Positions 23,201 to 38,200 of a stretch of 64,000 bases of DNA are shown piece after piece. The DNA is from Dicaeum eximium (lineage: Eukaryota; Chordata; Aves; Passeriformes; Dicaeidae), in assembly GCA_013396995.1 (NCBI GenBank), contig VWZP01007832.1, positions 2,556,313 through 2,620,312 on the forward strand, read 5' to 3'. The translations under genes were made by a program, and so were the position numbers. Each line of letters starts with the position of its first letter. Position 1 is the stretch's first letter. The notes beneath the pieces were generated by a model. It had not been told where the DNA came from. It was given only the letters and a program-made list of their open reading frames with translations, and searched no databases.

Positions 23201-26200
23201 TCTTTTAATGCAGAATTTCTTTCTTCTCACCTTGCCATACGTTTTCTTTTCTTTTCTTGTAGGGCCTCTGTTGTCATCCCTGAAGAGAAGATGCCTGAAA
23301 TGTACAATATTCTGCAAAGTATCCCCCAGCGACAGATTGAAGAGATGCAAAGACAGGTAAAGCAATGTACCATATTAAAATTATTTTCCTTGCTTTACAG
23401 TTGGAGTCTAGGTTCATACACCTGCCTTGCTCTGAAAGCTGTTGGAATGCAGAAACATTCACTGTAGTCTCATGTTAATATTTTTATTTTTTGACCCTGT
23501 TCTTTATGCTAAACATCTGCATTTGCCATCGCTTTTCAGTGGGATGGAAGCTCTCTCTGAGTGTACTGCCTACTGACATCTATTAACATATTTCTGATGA
23601 AATCACGACATATATTTATTTCATTTTTCTACATGGTATTTAAATTGTAGTAAAGAAGTTCAAGAGTCTGTGTTGATTTCAAAGGAAGCTTTGGTTTGTA
23701 GAAATATTTTAGTCATTTAAAATATGAGGGGAGCATTAAGTCCAGAATGTTTTAAATATTTTATCTACATTGACAATTCCTTTGAGAGAGAGATTTTTCT
23801 TATTTGATGACTGCAAGAGCTGGGACCATGAACTGTCAGGCCAGCAAAGAGGATATTAACATGAAATGTGCACTTGTATCTAGGATATTTCATGCTTGAC
23901 ATCTTATTCTACCTGAGCATATATTGTTATAAGGTAAGGTGGTACTCTTATCATTGCCTCAGTTCCTCATCAGGAAAATCATAGACGAAGTAAGAGCTAG
24001 GAATTTAAGAAAAAAGTTAACTATGATTTCAGATGACTTTTCAAGATGCATGGGATTTCTGTGTCAAATTTCTGCAAGAACTGTGTAGTCATGTGTCTGA
24101 AATTCCCTTACACAACCTTAGTGACAAAGTGGTCTTTTGCATGGTCCTTGTAAAAAGTGACCTAAGACATTTTTTTTAGAATATATTCTACAATACTCTA
24201 GTTATTTCTACTTAGGCAGTGCTAAAAGCTGCACAGTATATATTAATACTGATATATGGGGAGAAAATAGACTCTCAAAATCAGATGTAAGTATCTTTCA
24301 TGCCTGAATTCTGTTGCCAGCTTCGCTTCATTCTGTTCTGAGTCTGCAAATACCACAGCAGCCGTCAGGGGTCTCCTTTCTCTTTAGTGCCTTCACACAA
24401 ATGAACCATTTTGATGGGGCCTGCTGGCAGCACCAATGTGCCACCAAAACCAGGAGGTGAGAAAGTAACCTTGGTGTTACAACTCCTAGAGATGTCATTT
24501 TTGGTTTAGAGATGTTAACACTAGGGAGTTTTGCCTAATAAAGCTTTAAAACTGATATTAATAGTCTGTCAAAGTGTGCAATAACTTTCTTATTGACTAT
24601 TCCACTGAAAATGTAAAATAATAATTTCAGGATGATGTTCTCCAGCTATGGACAATGCACATGACATTATGGACACCTTAAACACTAAAGTATAAAATTA
24701 GGCAACTTATCTGTAAAAAAAAAAAAAAAGCCCAACAAAATAAAGACAGAGGAGCAAACCCCCTAAACATTCATAATGAAACAAACCAGCAATAACACCC
24801 TTAATTTGGGTGATATATGCATTATCTATATTACCTGTAACTCCATAAAATTTACTTAAAATAGATGATATTTTAGTGCTCCTAAAACAGATATAGTCTC
24901 TGTTCAGGGTGAATTTTGTTGGATTATACACAGTTTGCAATAGTCATTGTCACTAGGCTCAAAACATCACTGAACATCATTGGAAAGTGTGATTCTATTG
25001 AGTGAAGGTGTGTTGTGTTTTTCTAAAGCTTCTTCTCACATTTTGTTGCTTTTATTTTGTCTTTTGATAGTAAAAGTAACAGCATGAAATCACAAGGTCT
25101 GTCTTTCATCTTTGTGAATTTATTTCTGTTTGTGTATTGAGGCTACTTAAACACGTTATCCATACATTTCATGTCCTTGTTATTTATAAGGCAAAATCCC
25201 TGTGTCTCTGAAATTCCCTTGCTGGTAGGTCTTCTGTGTTCTAGCCATCTAGTGTGATGAACAGTACTTAATGACTGATACTGTGTGGACTACCAGTAAC
25301 CTGACAGGTATGGCTGAGATCATCTTTTTCTAGGCAAATAGAACAAATCCTTGCTCTGAGTTTCTCCTGGCTGAAGCATGCACTTGTCATACCTGTCAGA
25401 CTTTTTGGGTCTGATAACCTTTGTGGAGTTGGAGCCGTGCTGTCCAACTGCATTGGTTTCAGTGGTTGCCTTATGATATAATTCCTATCCTTAGTTGGAA
25501 AACATCAAAATTAAAACAAATATTACTGTAAATGTTAGCTTGCCAGTTTTCTTTGCTGATTACTTTGCACTTTTTTGCAGCATTTTATCACAGGAGATTC
25601 TCTGGAGATCATACATCAAGGCTAAAATGTAGACATAAACATATAAGCATACACCTACATATACCTGTATATAATTTTTTAAAGCTGAAATAGGATGTCT
25701 GCTTTTAATGAGTGAAATTTTCTCTGTGCATTTTTTTTTCTGTTTCTGGAGATGCTTCTACCTATACATCAGCTGGGTAAGAGAGGATGTCTCATAGAGA
25801 GAAGTCATTACATTTAAGTTGTATAAGAACTCATATTTGAAAGTGTTTTCTTCCATTTTGTACATCTATCATGGACATCACATAACACTGTCATGAAGAA
25901 GATAAAATACAGGAGTTTCAGTTTTGGAGACATCATCTGCTAGGATCTGTGGCTGATATGACCTGAGCTGTGATTTCCTACAACACAATTTTATTTTGCT
26001 CAGTTTTTTATCAGACAGTACATGGTATTAATTGGGAAAAAGATTCATTGGTTTGAGCAGAGCTTGAGTGTGGGACATCAAAATTAATTTTACTGTCCTA
26101 CATCATACCTGATCATACCTACATCATGCTGAGATCTCTGGAGATCAGCTATATTAACTTATGCTTTTATTGTTCAAACTTGCAGAACAGTTTGCTCTCA

Positions 26201-29200
26201 ACAGTTCCCAGTCCAGTTTCCTGTCTGTCCTCACGAAAGGGAATGGTTTCTGTGCTTGTAGCCTAGTCTACACAGTTGTCAAAAATTGGTACATATTTTC
26301 AATACTGCATGTACAGCCTATGTCCCTGAAAACCAGATTCTCACATATAATAATATATAATAAATATAATAAGAATAGCTCTTATAAACTGCAACATTTT
26401 GACCATCAAAACCAGCCTCTGTTGATTGAGCTGCTAAAATTAATAGCAGTGTGGATGAGACTTACATATCTCTGGGGTTGCTGTTTTGTCTGTTTCTACA
26501 GTAATGTTGTCATTCTCATTTTCTTTGAAGCTCCCTTGAACCATCCCCCTCTCACAAATAGTTCCATATGGAGTCTGAAACACTGGCAGAAGTGCCCAGA
26601 GGCAAATTGATAAGCAGCTTAGCTGCACAGATTTGATGCTGCATCCTATGCTTTCATTTTATCTGCATCTCTAACCAGCATCCAGGTAATAGCAAAGTTC
26701 TAGAAGTGGAGGAGTGGAGGGGAAGAAGTAGATGTAATGAGCCCGTATGATAGAGAGTGAAATTTGAAATTTTGTCTTGCTCCTGCAGAGTGCAATACAT
26801 AAAGCAAAAAAAAGAAAAACAGACCTTTGCTGGTATCACCTTTTCTTATGCATTGTATAGTTTCCCTTGCAACAGTTTTGTTTGTTTGTTTGTTTTTTGT
26901 TTGTTCTCCATCTCCTAGAAATAAAACTTCTGAATTCATATCTGTTCTGGAAGATTGGATGACTTTCTGTGCTCTGATGGCACAAGCATGACAAGCTGGT
27001 GTTCGTAAATGTGGGAATTCTTTTCATCCTGGTTTTCTAGGGAAACATGTGTATGATCATGTACAATGTGCATGCTGATTTCTCTTCGGATTTCTGTTAG
27101 TGACCAATTTCAGCCAAACTTACAGAGAAGTGGAGAGATTGGAGATAAGAAATTCCCTGAAGTTAGGCAGCTGTGGAGGAGTTAAGCACCCCAGAATAAC
27201 ATGGCCTTTTAAGACAAACTTTGCAGCTTGAGCTAGCAGTCATAGCAAACCACTTGCATTTATCTGTTATGAATTATCTGCTTTGGGAAAGTTTTTATTT
27301 GGAACTGGCACACCTTAGGCCACAGAAATTCAGGTACAAAATGGCCAAATGATAAAGTAATAAATTAAATTCAGTATACATAGGGGTATATATGCAATTT
27401 GAAACAGCCTTCTCATAGGCAGTTTTGGCCTCTCAACTAGCTGCAATCACTTGGAAAAGAATTCTTAAGAGTTATAATAAATAGTTAGGTGAAAGTATAA
27501 ATTCCATAGTCAGTTATGTTAAAAAAATACAAAGAATTTTTAGAAAAGAGGTAGAGAACAAGATGCCACTATGTAAATCTGTTGTATGTCTGCACCATGA
27601 ATACAGTCTGTAGTTATGGCTCTCCCATCTTGAAAATGATGTAATAGAACAAAGGTGATCAAAAGTTTCAAGAGAAGACTGATAAAATAGCCTAACACTC
27701 TTCATCTTTAAAATGAATGATTGGTGATGATGAAGCAGGAATATAATACAGAACTATAAAATAAGAAGGTAATGAAAAAGTGAATGGATGTGACTGTACA
27801 TTGTTGGATACAATTCCATTTGATGTCTCACAGTACTTTTATTATTTGGAGTCTGGGCTAAAAAAAAAAGGAGATGATGTCATAGAACTAAGAGGTAGTC
27901 TGTGAGAATCAGTGCTTCATAATTTTGTGTGAGTGAAGGGACTTTATTGACATAAAAGGCCGAATGAAGAAATCCAGAGAAGGAAAATCTGTCAAAGATT
28001 AATACAAAGATATACCCTCTGCCTTAAACGTTCCTGCATTGCAGACTTCTGGAAGCTGGAGAATATTTTGAGGAAGTGGTGGCTTATGCCTGCTGTGTCT
28101 GTGGGAGGGGGGTTCCTAAGGTACCTGCTGTGGAGCTCTGTCAGAGGGAGAATATGGGAACAGAAGGCCATTTGGTCAGACCTGGCAGCTTCAGGCCTCT
28201 GGTTTACACAAGACTTTAGTATTATATTGCCTTTTGTAATAACGTTGTCAAATAATCAGTGGTTTTTAAAATGCATCTTGACTTCACTGGCTGCCAAACA
28301 CTTCAGTGGGAGACTATTGAAAGTGATGTATAGTTTCCTTCTTTGGATGAATGTGTAATTCACTTTCCTGAAGCCCTACAAGGTACCCTCTCAAAGAGTG
28401 GCCATGGACCAATCTTGCTTTTTGTTAGTTAAAATTTTAGATAATCACAACCTCTTGTGTTTTTACACAATTTAAAGGCTAAAACAGGATGTAAATTCAG
28501 GGTAAAAATTGTGGATAGAAAACATGTCGTTTGCAATGTTTGTTCCCACAGTTGGAATACCTGAACAAGCTGTTGTGGTTTTTCTTGGGCACATCCCATG
28601 TGCCTCAGCCCTGAACTGAAGAGAAGTTCAGATTCCAGGTCAAACGGAGCTGAAGACACAAGCATAAATCAATGACTTGTTTTAGTGCCACGTTAAAACA
28701 ACATGAGTGGCTGGCTTTTCTGACCCTCCTCCCTTTCATTTAATGTGCTTCTTTGGCTCTTCTTTAAAGAGGGCTCTGTAGAGTAATTTCAACTCTTATC
28801 AGCTTGCTGACAGCTATATGAGCTTTCTGCTGGCTCCAGGCAATCACTGCCAGCGTGTGAAACATCCCATTCTTGCAGTGAAATGGCCTTGGATAGAGTT
28901 AAAGCAAATGGGTGGTGGAGTTTTCCTGTGGGTGGTGCAGCTTACATGAAAGAGATGGGATTTAGTTCTTGTTAACCAATTAAACAGAAATTCATTTCAA
29001 TATCTGGACACTAGATGCTCTTTGAGCATACTTAGGCTTTTACAAGTCCTTTTAATGAGAATATTAAATGTACAGCTGCAGTTCTTTCCCTGACAGGGGA
29101 CAGCTTCTGTCCCTGGGTTCTGTAGAATCATCATTATCAAATTTAAGAGAACTTTCATCTGTCTGCCATTTGTAGCATTTTAAGGAGTGCGACTGCAGAG

Positions 29201-32200
29201 CCTAACCCTGCTTTAATCCTCCCAGAGTGCTTCAGTGAAGCTCTGGGTCCCCCATAAATGTCAGGCCTGGACAATTTGCCATCTTATCAGATGCAGTGAA
29301 GTTAGTTCCAGCCCTCTCACCCCTCCCCCAGAGGAAAGATTTGTTGCTGCAAACAGCAAAGGAAAGAAAAAAACTTTTTCCTGGCTTACTGCCAGGATCA
29401 CCATGGGAGTTGTAGAATCCTTGGCATTTATATATGAGACTTTCATTGCTCCCCTCTCCCTTCAGTTGTTGCAGAGAGTATCCTTATCCTAGATTTTTTT
29501 TTCTTCTTGCCTGTCCTGTCTTGTTGTTTTTCAGAATGAAGAAAACTGTCTTCGTGGCATCTTTGAGAAAGAGCTCTGAAATTTGAGACCAATCAGCACC
29601 TCCATGTATAATTTTTATAGGATACAGTTGGGCTGCTTTTGTATCTACATTGGCAGCTTCTAAACAGTAACAGGTTAAACTTAACTGTAAGAGGAAAATT
29701 ACGCTATTCTAGGACAGTTTTTTTTTGTTGTTTTTCAGATTGGATTTTAAGAGTCTGTGTTTTAAGAATCTGTATCATGTTGCGCAGTGGATTTTTGGAT
29801 ACCCTTTACAGATTGCTATACACAAATTGGATAGACTACAGATAAACCAGATGATCAGAAATTGGAAAGGCATGTACTTTTAGAAAGAATATTTGAAAGT
29901 ATTCTGTCATGCACATGAAGCAGTTAGCTGCAGACAAATGGATGATTAAGCACATCTCCTGGTGTGGCACTCTTTCTTTGTTACTGTGTGCTTTCCCTCT
30001 GCTGCTGCATAGTCTGTACCACATCACATTCCTTATCAAAGCTGCTTGCTTTGTTCACCCCCTTTAATTATTGAAAGTATTACAACTTCAGCATTTATCT
30101 ATATAGCATAAATACACTGCACTGCTGTAGTAATGTGAGTTCAATAGAGTAGTAAATACACCTCGATCTTGTATCCATTTTACTGATTAGTAGATAGATA
30201 TGTAAATAACTTGTACAAGGTCAAATCATAATATTAGTATTGGAATTTAAAAATCTACATCCTGTTTTAATGACTATATCAAATGTATCTTACAAGACAG
30301 TAGGAACATCTGGCTTTTAAATTAGAAAGGTCTTTAATTTTCTATAGAAACAATGTGCTGTCAGATAATCTTCAGCCAGCTTTTCCTTTAATCTTTGCTG
30401 CAAATTATGCACTATATTGAATAGTTTCTTAGATGCCTGGAGGTAGGAAAATTATGAAAATTATGCGTCTTTTGTGCAAACTGAATAGTGAGCTGTTTTA
30501 GCAATATACTGTAGTGTCCCTTGGCTTTCAAATGCTGCAATTTGTATCTGGGGTTTGGCTTCTTCCTTTTCTCTTTTTTTTTAAAAATTTTTTATTTCAT
30601 TAGCAGCAATTTTGAGTGCTCTTTAGAAATTAAAATGGTACCTAGCATTAGCTGTCTTTGAATCCTGGTGACTTAATTCTGTAGAGATGCTATAGCCAGG
30701 AAGATTGTAGAAGGTGTGCATATTCCAGGACGCTAATGTTGGAGTAGGGAATCATGGAGAGAACTTTGGCTTTATACAGTAAAGAATAGCATGCTATTCT
30801 AGATGTTGACCAAGAAGAAATAAATAACTCTTGGTGATGTCTATCAATGATTTTTTGAATGAAATTTATTTTCAGTCCTGTTTCATTGTAGTGTGACTAC
30901 CACATAGAATTATCACAACCTGCAGTTAATATTCACCTTCCCCATGCCATCAGATAGCCATCCAGCCATGTGCAGTTTAAGCCATGAAGGATGAAGTATT
31001 TTTATATAGCTCAAGCTAAGATCAGTTATTTTTAAGATGTGGAGGAAAAAAGCAGCACCATGTCCTAAATGGAATTTTTACAGTAGATATGGAAATAAAC
31101 CTCATGACTGCCAGTCCTTCAGCTTTTTTCCTCAGAGAAGTCAGTAAGATATATTTGCATTCAAGCAACGCTGGCACTAATGTCTGTGGTTAAAGTTGTC
31201 CAGTGTTGAGAACTGTGTGTATGGGGTATGTGTATTATGTTTGTGCTTATATAAAACAGAGCTGTATAGCTTACAGGAAACTGAGCAAAACATGCCTCAT
31301 CAAAAGGACAAGCTCTTCCTGGTATAGAGCTTAAGCTCTGAAATTGAGGTATGTGCTGATTTTTGACAGCTATAATATGGTGGTAACCTTACCTAGATTT
31401 CTTTTTCTTCCTTCAAAAAGCTGTCCTTTCATGTGTGTGGTTGGCACTGGGCTTGCTTTGTGTTTAGCTTCTCTAATCAAGGGAATTTAAGCTTCTATTC
31501 TCCCAGCATTAGTACAGCAGTCATGGGAAATCTCAAACAAGCCAGATCTTATTGCAGCAGTTGACACAAATAAAAGCAGTTGTGCTTTTATTTATTTATT
31601 TTTGATGCTGGATGCTGATTAAAAGTTTCCAAGCATCCTTTAGCTATGTTATAAAGCCAACCAGCAGAGAGCAGGGCAGCTGCCGAGGAAAGGAGATGCT
31701 GGTGGACACAGGACAAGATCACAGTGGGAAGCATCAGTGTGTGTAACTCAGAAAGCTGGGAAAGGTGTAAACAGATCCCCAATTTATCTATAGGGTGGGC
31801 TCTCCAAACACTGTTTTATTGGCCAGTGGCTCCTGCTTTACTAACCTCTAACCTCTGCAGTACTCAGAGGTGCTGCCCACCAGCCAGCCTTGTCTTTGAA
31901 CCTCCCTTGGCTCCTGCCACCTCAAAGGCTTGCAGTCAGATTCCTGTGTTTTGCTTGGGACCTCACCTCTCAGCAGGATGCCTGCAGCAGGGAAAACTGA
32001 TCTACCCTGAGAACATAGACATATTTGAAGCCAATACCCCTAGGACTAGAAACCTATTGCTTTCAGTTTCAGGAGCTGTCCATCACTTGTCAAAAAATGT
32101 GGATAAAACATCTTCCCACCCCCCCAGCTTCTGGTCATGCAGTAGTTGAATGTTCCCTGCAATTACATACATATATATTTGTTTTCTGTTATTTTCCTCG

Positions 32201-35200
32201 CTGCTGTTGAATCAGTGATAGCACAATTCTAGCTCACTGTAGGTCTGGTTTTATGTTGAGTGTGTCAAGAACAAACATCATAATAAGGATGATACAGGTT
32301 CAAAGATTTTTGACTACTCCCCAGGTTGGGTCTACCTGCCACTTCCTTTACAGTAATGACCTGGTGAAATTGGAGTAATTAAAGAGCCATGCAAACTCCT
32401 GGAAACTGAAGGGAAGAGAGTGGGTTATTTTTTGTGTCTTTACTGATAATAGTAATAGTCATTACTGACAGTATAATAGTCATTATTGATGACTATGTAG
32501 GTGTAATGGCTTATCTGGAAGCTGGAGTAGTATCTGTTACTCTTTTTCAGCTGTGTTATTTCTATGGTGTCAACACATGCCATTTGCTTGTAAATAGGAA
32601 GGCAAAATGAAAGCTCTTTGGGAGCAAAAGGAATTCAGAGAATGGTGGTCATTTTTATATATCACATGATTTTAAAGCTGTAAATGCTGCATGAGACTTT
32701 GGAGTTTTGTTTAGTTGTGGGGTTTTCTTTTGGTTTTATTGTTTTTTTCTTCTCATCCTGCTGCTTTCTTTCCTGGCTCTGTCTCCATACTTTGTAACAG
32801 TATTCCCAGCCACAGCTGAGAATGGGGTGGGTTCCTTGCTGCTCATAGTGCTGGTATCTGTTTGTTGGCTCCAGAACTGAAAAGTATTTTGACCATGGAT
32901 TTGTAGGGTGCCAGGACAGTAAGTCAGGCTTCCTGGCTGGTACAATGTTGCCTTCTGCAACAGAGTTGCTAAATTGACATATTTGGATATCAAAGAAGCA
33001 AGTTTGAGGTTCAGAAATCTATGGAGGGAGGAGAGAACACCAGTGCTAAGTGATATTTTTATCTATTCAAGTCTTGTGTTCTTGCTATTTTTAGAATTAA
33101 GTTGCTATTACTAGGACAAGGAATAGTGGAAATCTGTATTTTAAGCGTAAAGATAATGCAGGATTTCAAAACTATATAAAAAGTTGCCATTTAATGAGAG
33201 AGAATGAGAACTGTTTTATTGAAAATACCTTCTTTTGTGTCATGTATTTAAGCAGAAGGAGTCTCTTCATGAGAAGATGAAAATCTTAGCAATACCAAAA
33301 CAAAAAAACCTCCAAAACCCACCACTCCTAAAACAAATCAAAAAACCCCTCAAACTGGCAAAGTTACGTGAAGCAAGAGTGAAAATGTTAACTTTAACAG
33401 ATAAGCTTCTAAGAACCCTTCTGGTATATGCACAGTATATGTTGTTTGTATGGATTATTACAATTGATGTGATTCTTTTCAAAGCACCAAAGAGGAGAAT
33501 CTGAGGAAGGCTGCAGTGCAAGAAGCTTAATTTTAATATCTGAGCTTGCACTAATGTTTTCTTTTAACTCTTCTAAGAGTCAGCAAGTAGTCTCCAGCAA
33601 TAAAACTGAGAGTGAGTAGAAGTGAGTTATTCCCGGGTGGCTGGTATCTGAAGGGTAAGATTAGCATTTCGAACTCTGACCTCTGTCCCCTTATGAATTG
33701 GCAGCTTCAAAAAGAAAAAGGAAAAAAAGAAATTTGGATAATGGAAAGATTCAATTTTCACTCTTTGTTGTATCTGAAGGAGGCAAATGTGCTTGTTTCA
33801 TAGCTGAAATTACTGCAGCAGAGAATACTGAGCCAAAGAATTAAATCCACTTACTGTTTCACTTTTGAAGATATTGTTTTTGAAGCTGTATTACAACAAC
33901 AACCAGCACCACTATGTCTGTCTGGAATCTCTTTCTTAAAATATTTGGCTGTAATGACACAAATTATTGTTTTGTTTGCTTATACTGCTGAAGTGTCTTG
34001 TAATCAAGGGATATTCCTCTGTAGGCCACTCATATAATTTGTGTAAGTTAAATAGATGAATTGAGTACTCTCAGGGCTTTACTTGAGAATTGTGCATAAC
34101 TCAGTAACATGGAATGAAAATTCAGAAATAATATTGAAATAATGATGTCAGATTACATTAGAAGGAAACCTTAGTTAACTGGAAACTACAGTCTGTGCCC
34201 TACATAGTTCTACTGCTCTTTTTTCCCTTTCAGAGGAGCTTGTGGTTTGAAGTTCAGATAACCCCAATGCTGAATTATGGATTAGTCTTTATCTGAAGTG
34301 GTCGTGGGCCTCCAAAGTTTCAATTTCTTGCTTATCTCAATTTTTTAGTTTTAGAGGTGACATGCTGTTACTCTGAGCACTCTTTATATACTGTCTGCAC
34401 TATTGCTTTTCTTGGATAGGACTGCAGTGAGAAACATATGCAAGACAGCCAGTTTAGGTTGAATTTGAAAGATGCTTTTAGTCTTATATTCTATAAAAAA
34501 ATGAAAATCAGAAACCTTTTCAGTTTTAGGCAAGCTAGCATGATTTTACCAGTACTTAATTGATTTAATGGATTAGCTTTTAAAAATTCCTACACAGTCC
34601 ATGTGTGGGGACAAGAAACTAATTTTTACTTTCAGACTGCAATTTCTAAAGATTTTACCTCCAGTTTCAGGTAATTGTACTGGCACCCCAAAAGTGAGAT
34701 AACTTTCCAGAGCACAGCTCTTACTGTTATTCATAGGCTGAAACACATGAGCTGTTTTTGAAAAATGTAACCTACATTTGTGTGGATTTGTGTAGCCTAG
34801 ATTTGCATTTCAAATCTTCATGCCTTTCTGGGAAAAATGAGACTACTTCAGGTCACTATTGAAAACAGAGCTTTAAAGGGAAGAAGGACTATCACCCACA
34901 GCTAGGCACTTATTTTATCCTCTCATGCTCCCCTACTAAGAGAAGAATGGATTTATCGGAAGTTATTTTAAGGTACCAGAGGTCTAAATTTCTGTCTGAA
35001 TAACCCTAGTTTTTCCTGCACTGAATATAGAAAGAATGAGCCAGCCAGCCTTAGGTGTGTTGAATGTGATTGAGTGATATCACCAGGGGTCCTAAACCAA
35101 TAAAGCTTTTTTTTTTTTTAATCCCAAAATCTTACCATTTTCTAGAAACAGCAAAATACGGTTTAATGCTTAATAGTATGAAATCTTCTGAGACTTTCTT

Positions 35201-38200
35201 GTAAGCCTGTGTAAAAAAACTAAACATATCACTGGTTTTAGCTGATACAAGCTGGTATCATCTTTATTGGAGTACTGCAAACTAAAAGTAGTATGTGTGA
35301 TCAGCAAGGAAGAGGGAACCAGATGTAGGAACAGTAAAACAGTACAGAAAGAGGGGGCAGAATACAATTTATAAGCAGAAAAATGTGGGAACTTGGGGCT
35401 ATAACGTCCTCAGTCTGCACCTAAAATTTATCTTGGGAAACTTTTTCTAAAATGCATATTGCTGCAAAAGAGTAACTTACCTTCTCTTCAGTCCCCTTTT
35501 GCGGGGGAGGTCAGTAGAGCTCTTGAGAGCTCAGGTTTGCTGTCTGACTATTATATAACATCAGCTATTTTCATATGCATCTTGAGTATAGGGCAAACAT
35601 AAGAATTGAAATTATCTTCAACCTCAGTAGCCCATTTAACCCTCCTGCCCAATGGAAATAGTTTGGGGGGAGGGGAGGTTGCCTGGGACCAATCTGAGTA
35701 GTTTACTCGATGGGAAATAATGTGCTGTGTCTCAGTAACTTAGAAAATGTTTGATTATATTACAGCATGACATATAACTTTAGCTGGTCTTTGTGGATGC
35801 ACTTCCATGTCCAGAGCTGTCAGATGCACAGCTGAGTTGTAGATATTTACTGTAATATCTTTTGTATCTCTGTTAAAGGTACACATTTTAGCAAAGAGTT
35901 ACTGCAGTCAGTTACTTCAGTTACTTAGATAAATACTTTATTGGTTTTAAGTTTCTATTTACAAATAAAAAGAGAATATAAAGTTATTCGGGTTTTTTTT
36001 CTATTCTTCTATCCATCCCAAAATTTGAAAGGTTTAGAATGGTTAAATCTCAGAACATCTCTTTGAGGTCAGTATTATACATACTGTTGAGAGGCTGAAG
36101 TAGAAGCAAGAAATCTAGTAAATGCCCAACTTTTATCTGTAAATAACTAACAGAACCAGGATTAAAAGTAAAATCACCAAGTTCCAGGCCAGTGCTGTTG
36201 CAGCAGGTAGGCCACACTCTTTTGCTTGGATAGACTTCTCTAATCCAGCTGGGACTAAAACTAGGAACGCCAAGAACCATTAAGAAGGGAAAGCATTTAA
36301 GTAGAGCCACCATAGGTGGTGTGAAAACAGTTGTATTTCAAGGCCTTGTAAACCCTTTCAAGGCATTTTGGAAACACTGAACTGCTGCAGTGGGGCAGAA
36401 TCTCACAGCATCATGGCGCCTGACCTAAAAGTTGAGAAAAGTGGTGGTTTATGGGCAGTTAAATTTTACTACTCTTTTGCGATTTTTTTTCCCCTCTTGC
36501 TACTTTTACAAACTCCCACCAAATCGTGGGGTGTGAAGAGACAGAAGGCTAGAAAGTTCCTTTTGTGGACTGTTTTTCTCTTGATCTAAAAGTTACAGAA
36601 GGTAGTTTTTTCCTTGCCTTATGCCCAGTGGGTTTTTTTTTTGTTTTTTTCACAATCCAATCAAAAGATTTATATTGATCTGTCTTGCACTCTACACCAG
36701 AGCACCATTAGTGGCATTAACACTAGAACTTATAAACATTATATGAATGGACTCTGTAACCTGATGCTGTGTTGGCTTGTAAAGAGCTTATAAAGAGATG
36801 CTAGGCCCCCAAGTGTGTTTATTTCTAAGGAAAATAACACCTTACCTAAATAAATGTTACTTTCTATGAGTAGTCTACCCTGTTGCTGCATACTGTTGCC
36901 TGTTGTCTGGTATGAAAATAAGTTCAAATGCTCCCTTCCCAAGCTCTTGCCTGTGCTGGTGTGTACTGAATAGTGTCAGTTTAGTTTCTTTGTAGTCCAA
37001 TGGAGCTAAATCCTGGAACATAAAACAAGTGGAATTGAACTTTTGGGTTCTGTGCTTGCTTACTTGGTTTTAGGAACATGTGTCTTGCAGATATTTCTGG
37101 TCTTTCTCAAGGTGTTCATGTGTATTTGTAGAGATAAATTGATAACACTACATTATGTTAAGAAATTTTGGCCTTTACAGAAAGTGGTGGGTTTTCATGG
37201 CTGATCTAATGAGGATGCAGCAGTTGAAAGTGGGCTAGGAGGAAGAAAGAAGGGCAACAGCTTAGAACTGCTTACTGGCCTGCCCATGTTAGTGAACTTG
37301 GTCTGCAGAGCTCACTGCTTGGTGATAGGAGAGAATTTGGTCCCCAATTCCTTCAGTCTTTGGCTTCCATAATGAAGTTGTCACGGCTTTGTGTAATGAC
37401 AGCTTCCAGTCACTTCCAACCCATTGGGCAACCCAATAATATAATGTATTTCTCATTGTCAGTCAAGTCATACAGTATGGTAGATTTGACTCTTCAAAGC
37501 ATTGGTAAAACTCTTTTCAAAAATAATACTTTTCTGTCTTTCATTTTGGACCTATCCTTGATTTCCTATTTATCCAGAAATTTAGAAGGAGAAGAGAAAT
37601 TATATTTCTTCTTTCTCTTTTCAATTCCTTATAAGCCATACAGATTAATGTACCTTGATCTGTGTTGTCTTGGCAGTTGTACAAAGTAGATGTTTGATCT
37701 CTGTTAACCACCTAGGTAGCCCATGGCCTAAGCAATATTTAGGTGTATACAAAGCTAGCTTTCTCTACAAGGCTGTGGTCTACATAGTGGAAAAATCTGG
37801 AAACCTCATCAAGCAGGCTTCTAGAGTACTAGAAGCTACTTTCAGTTCAAGTTGAAAGGAGGAGTCTGACTTTATCATAGTTGTAGTCTGTGTATAATCA
37901 ACTCTATGTAAAAGCCAAGGTCTGGACTTACAGATTGTTTATTTCAAGATCCTGAAAGACATTTAAATAGCTCTCATTAGTGTATTACAATTACCATACC
38001 TTAAAACACTGCTTATTGTATTGAAGTTACTCTTGAGTTTTCTGGATTCATAGATATGGAAAAGAGAAACAGACAGCTCAGTAAAGCTTATTAAGAATAA
38101 TAAGAAAGTTGGCATAGGAGTCTGGAACAGAAACCTTTTTCTTTTGTTGTTGTTACTCTCTCCTGTATCACAAATGTGTTCATGGGATTTCTATCCCCTC

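Noticed and set aside
25244..25254. Partial CTCF-like word GCCATCTAGTG
   Set aside because: Only half of the motif matches and the flanking GGCCA is missing, so it is much weaker than the site at 17146.
26161..26610. Plus-strand open frame of 149 codons in the 17.8-kb intron
   Set aside because: It includes an AT-rich simple stretch and shows no domain; its ends do not match splice sites in the EXT2 frame.
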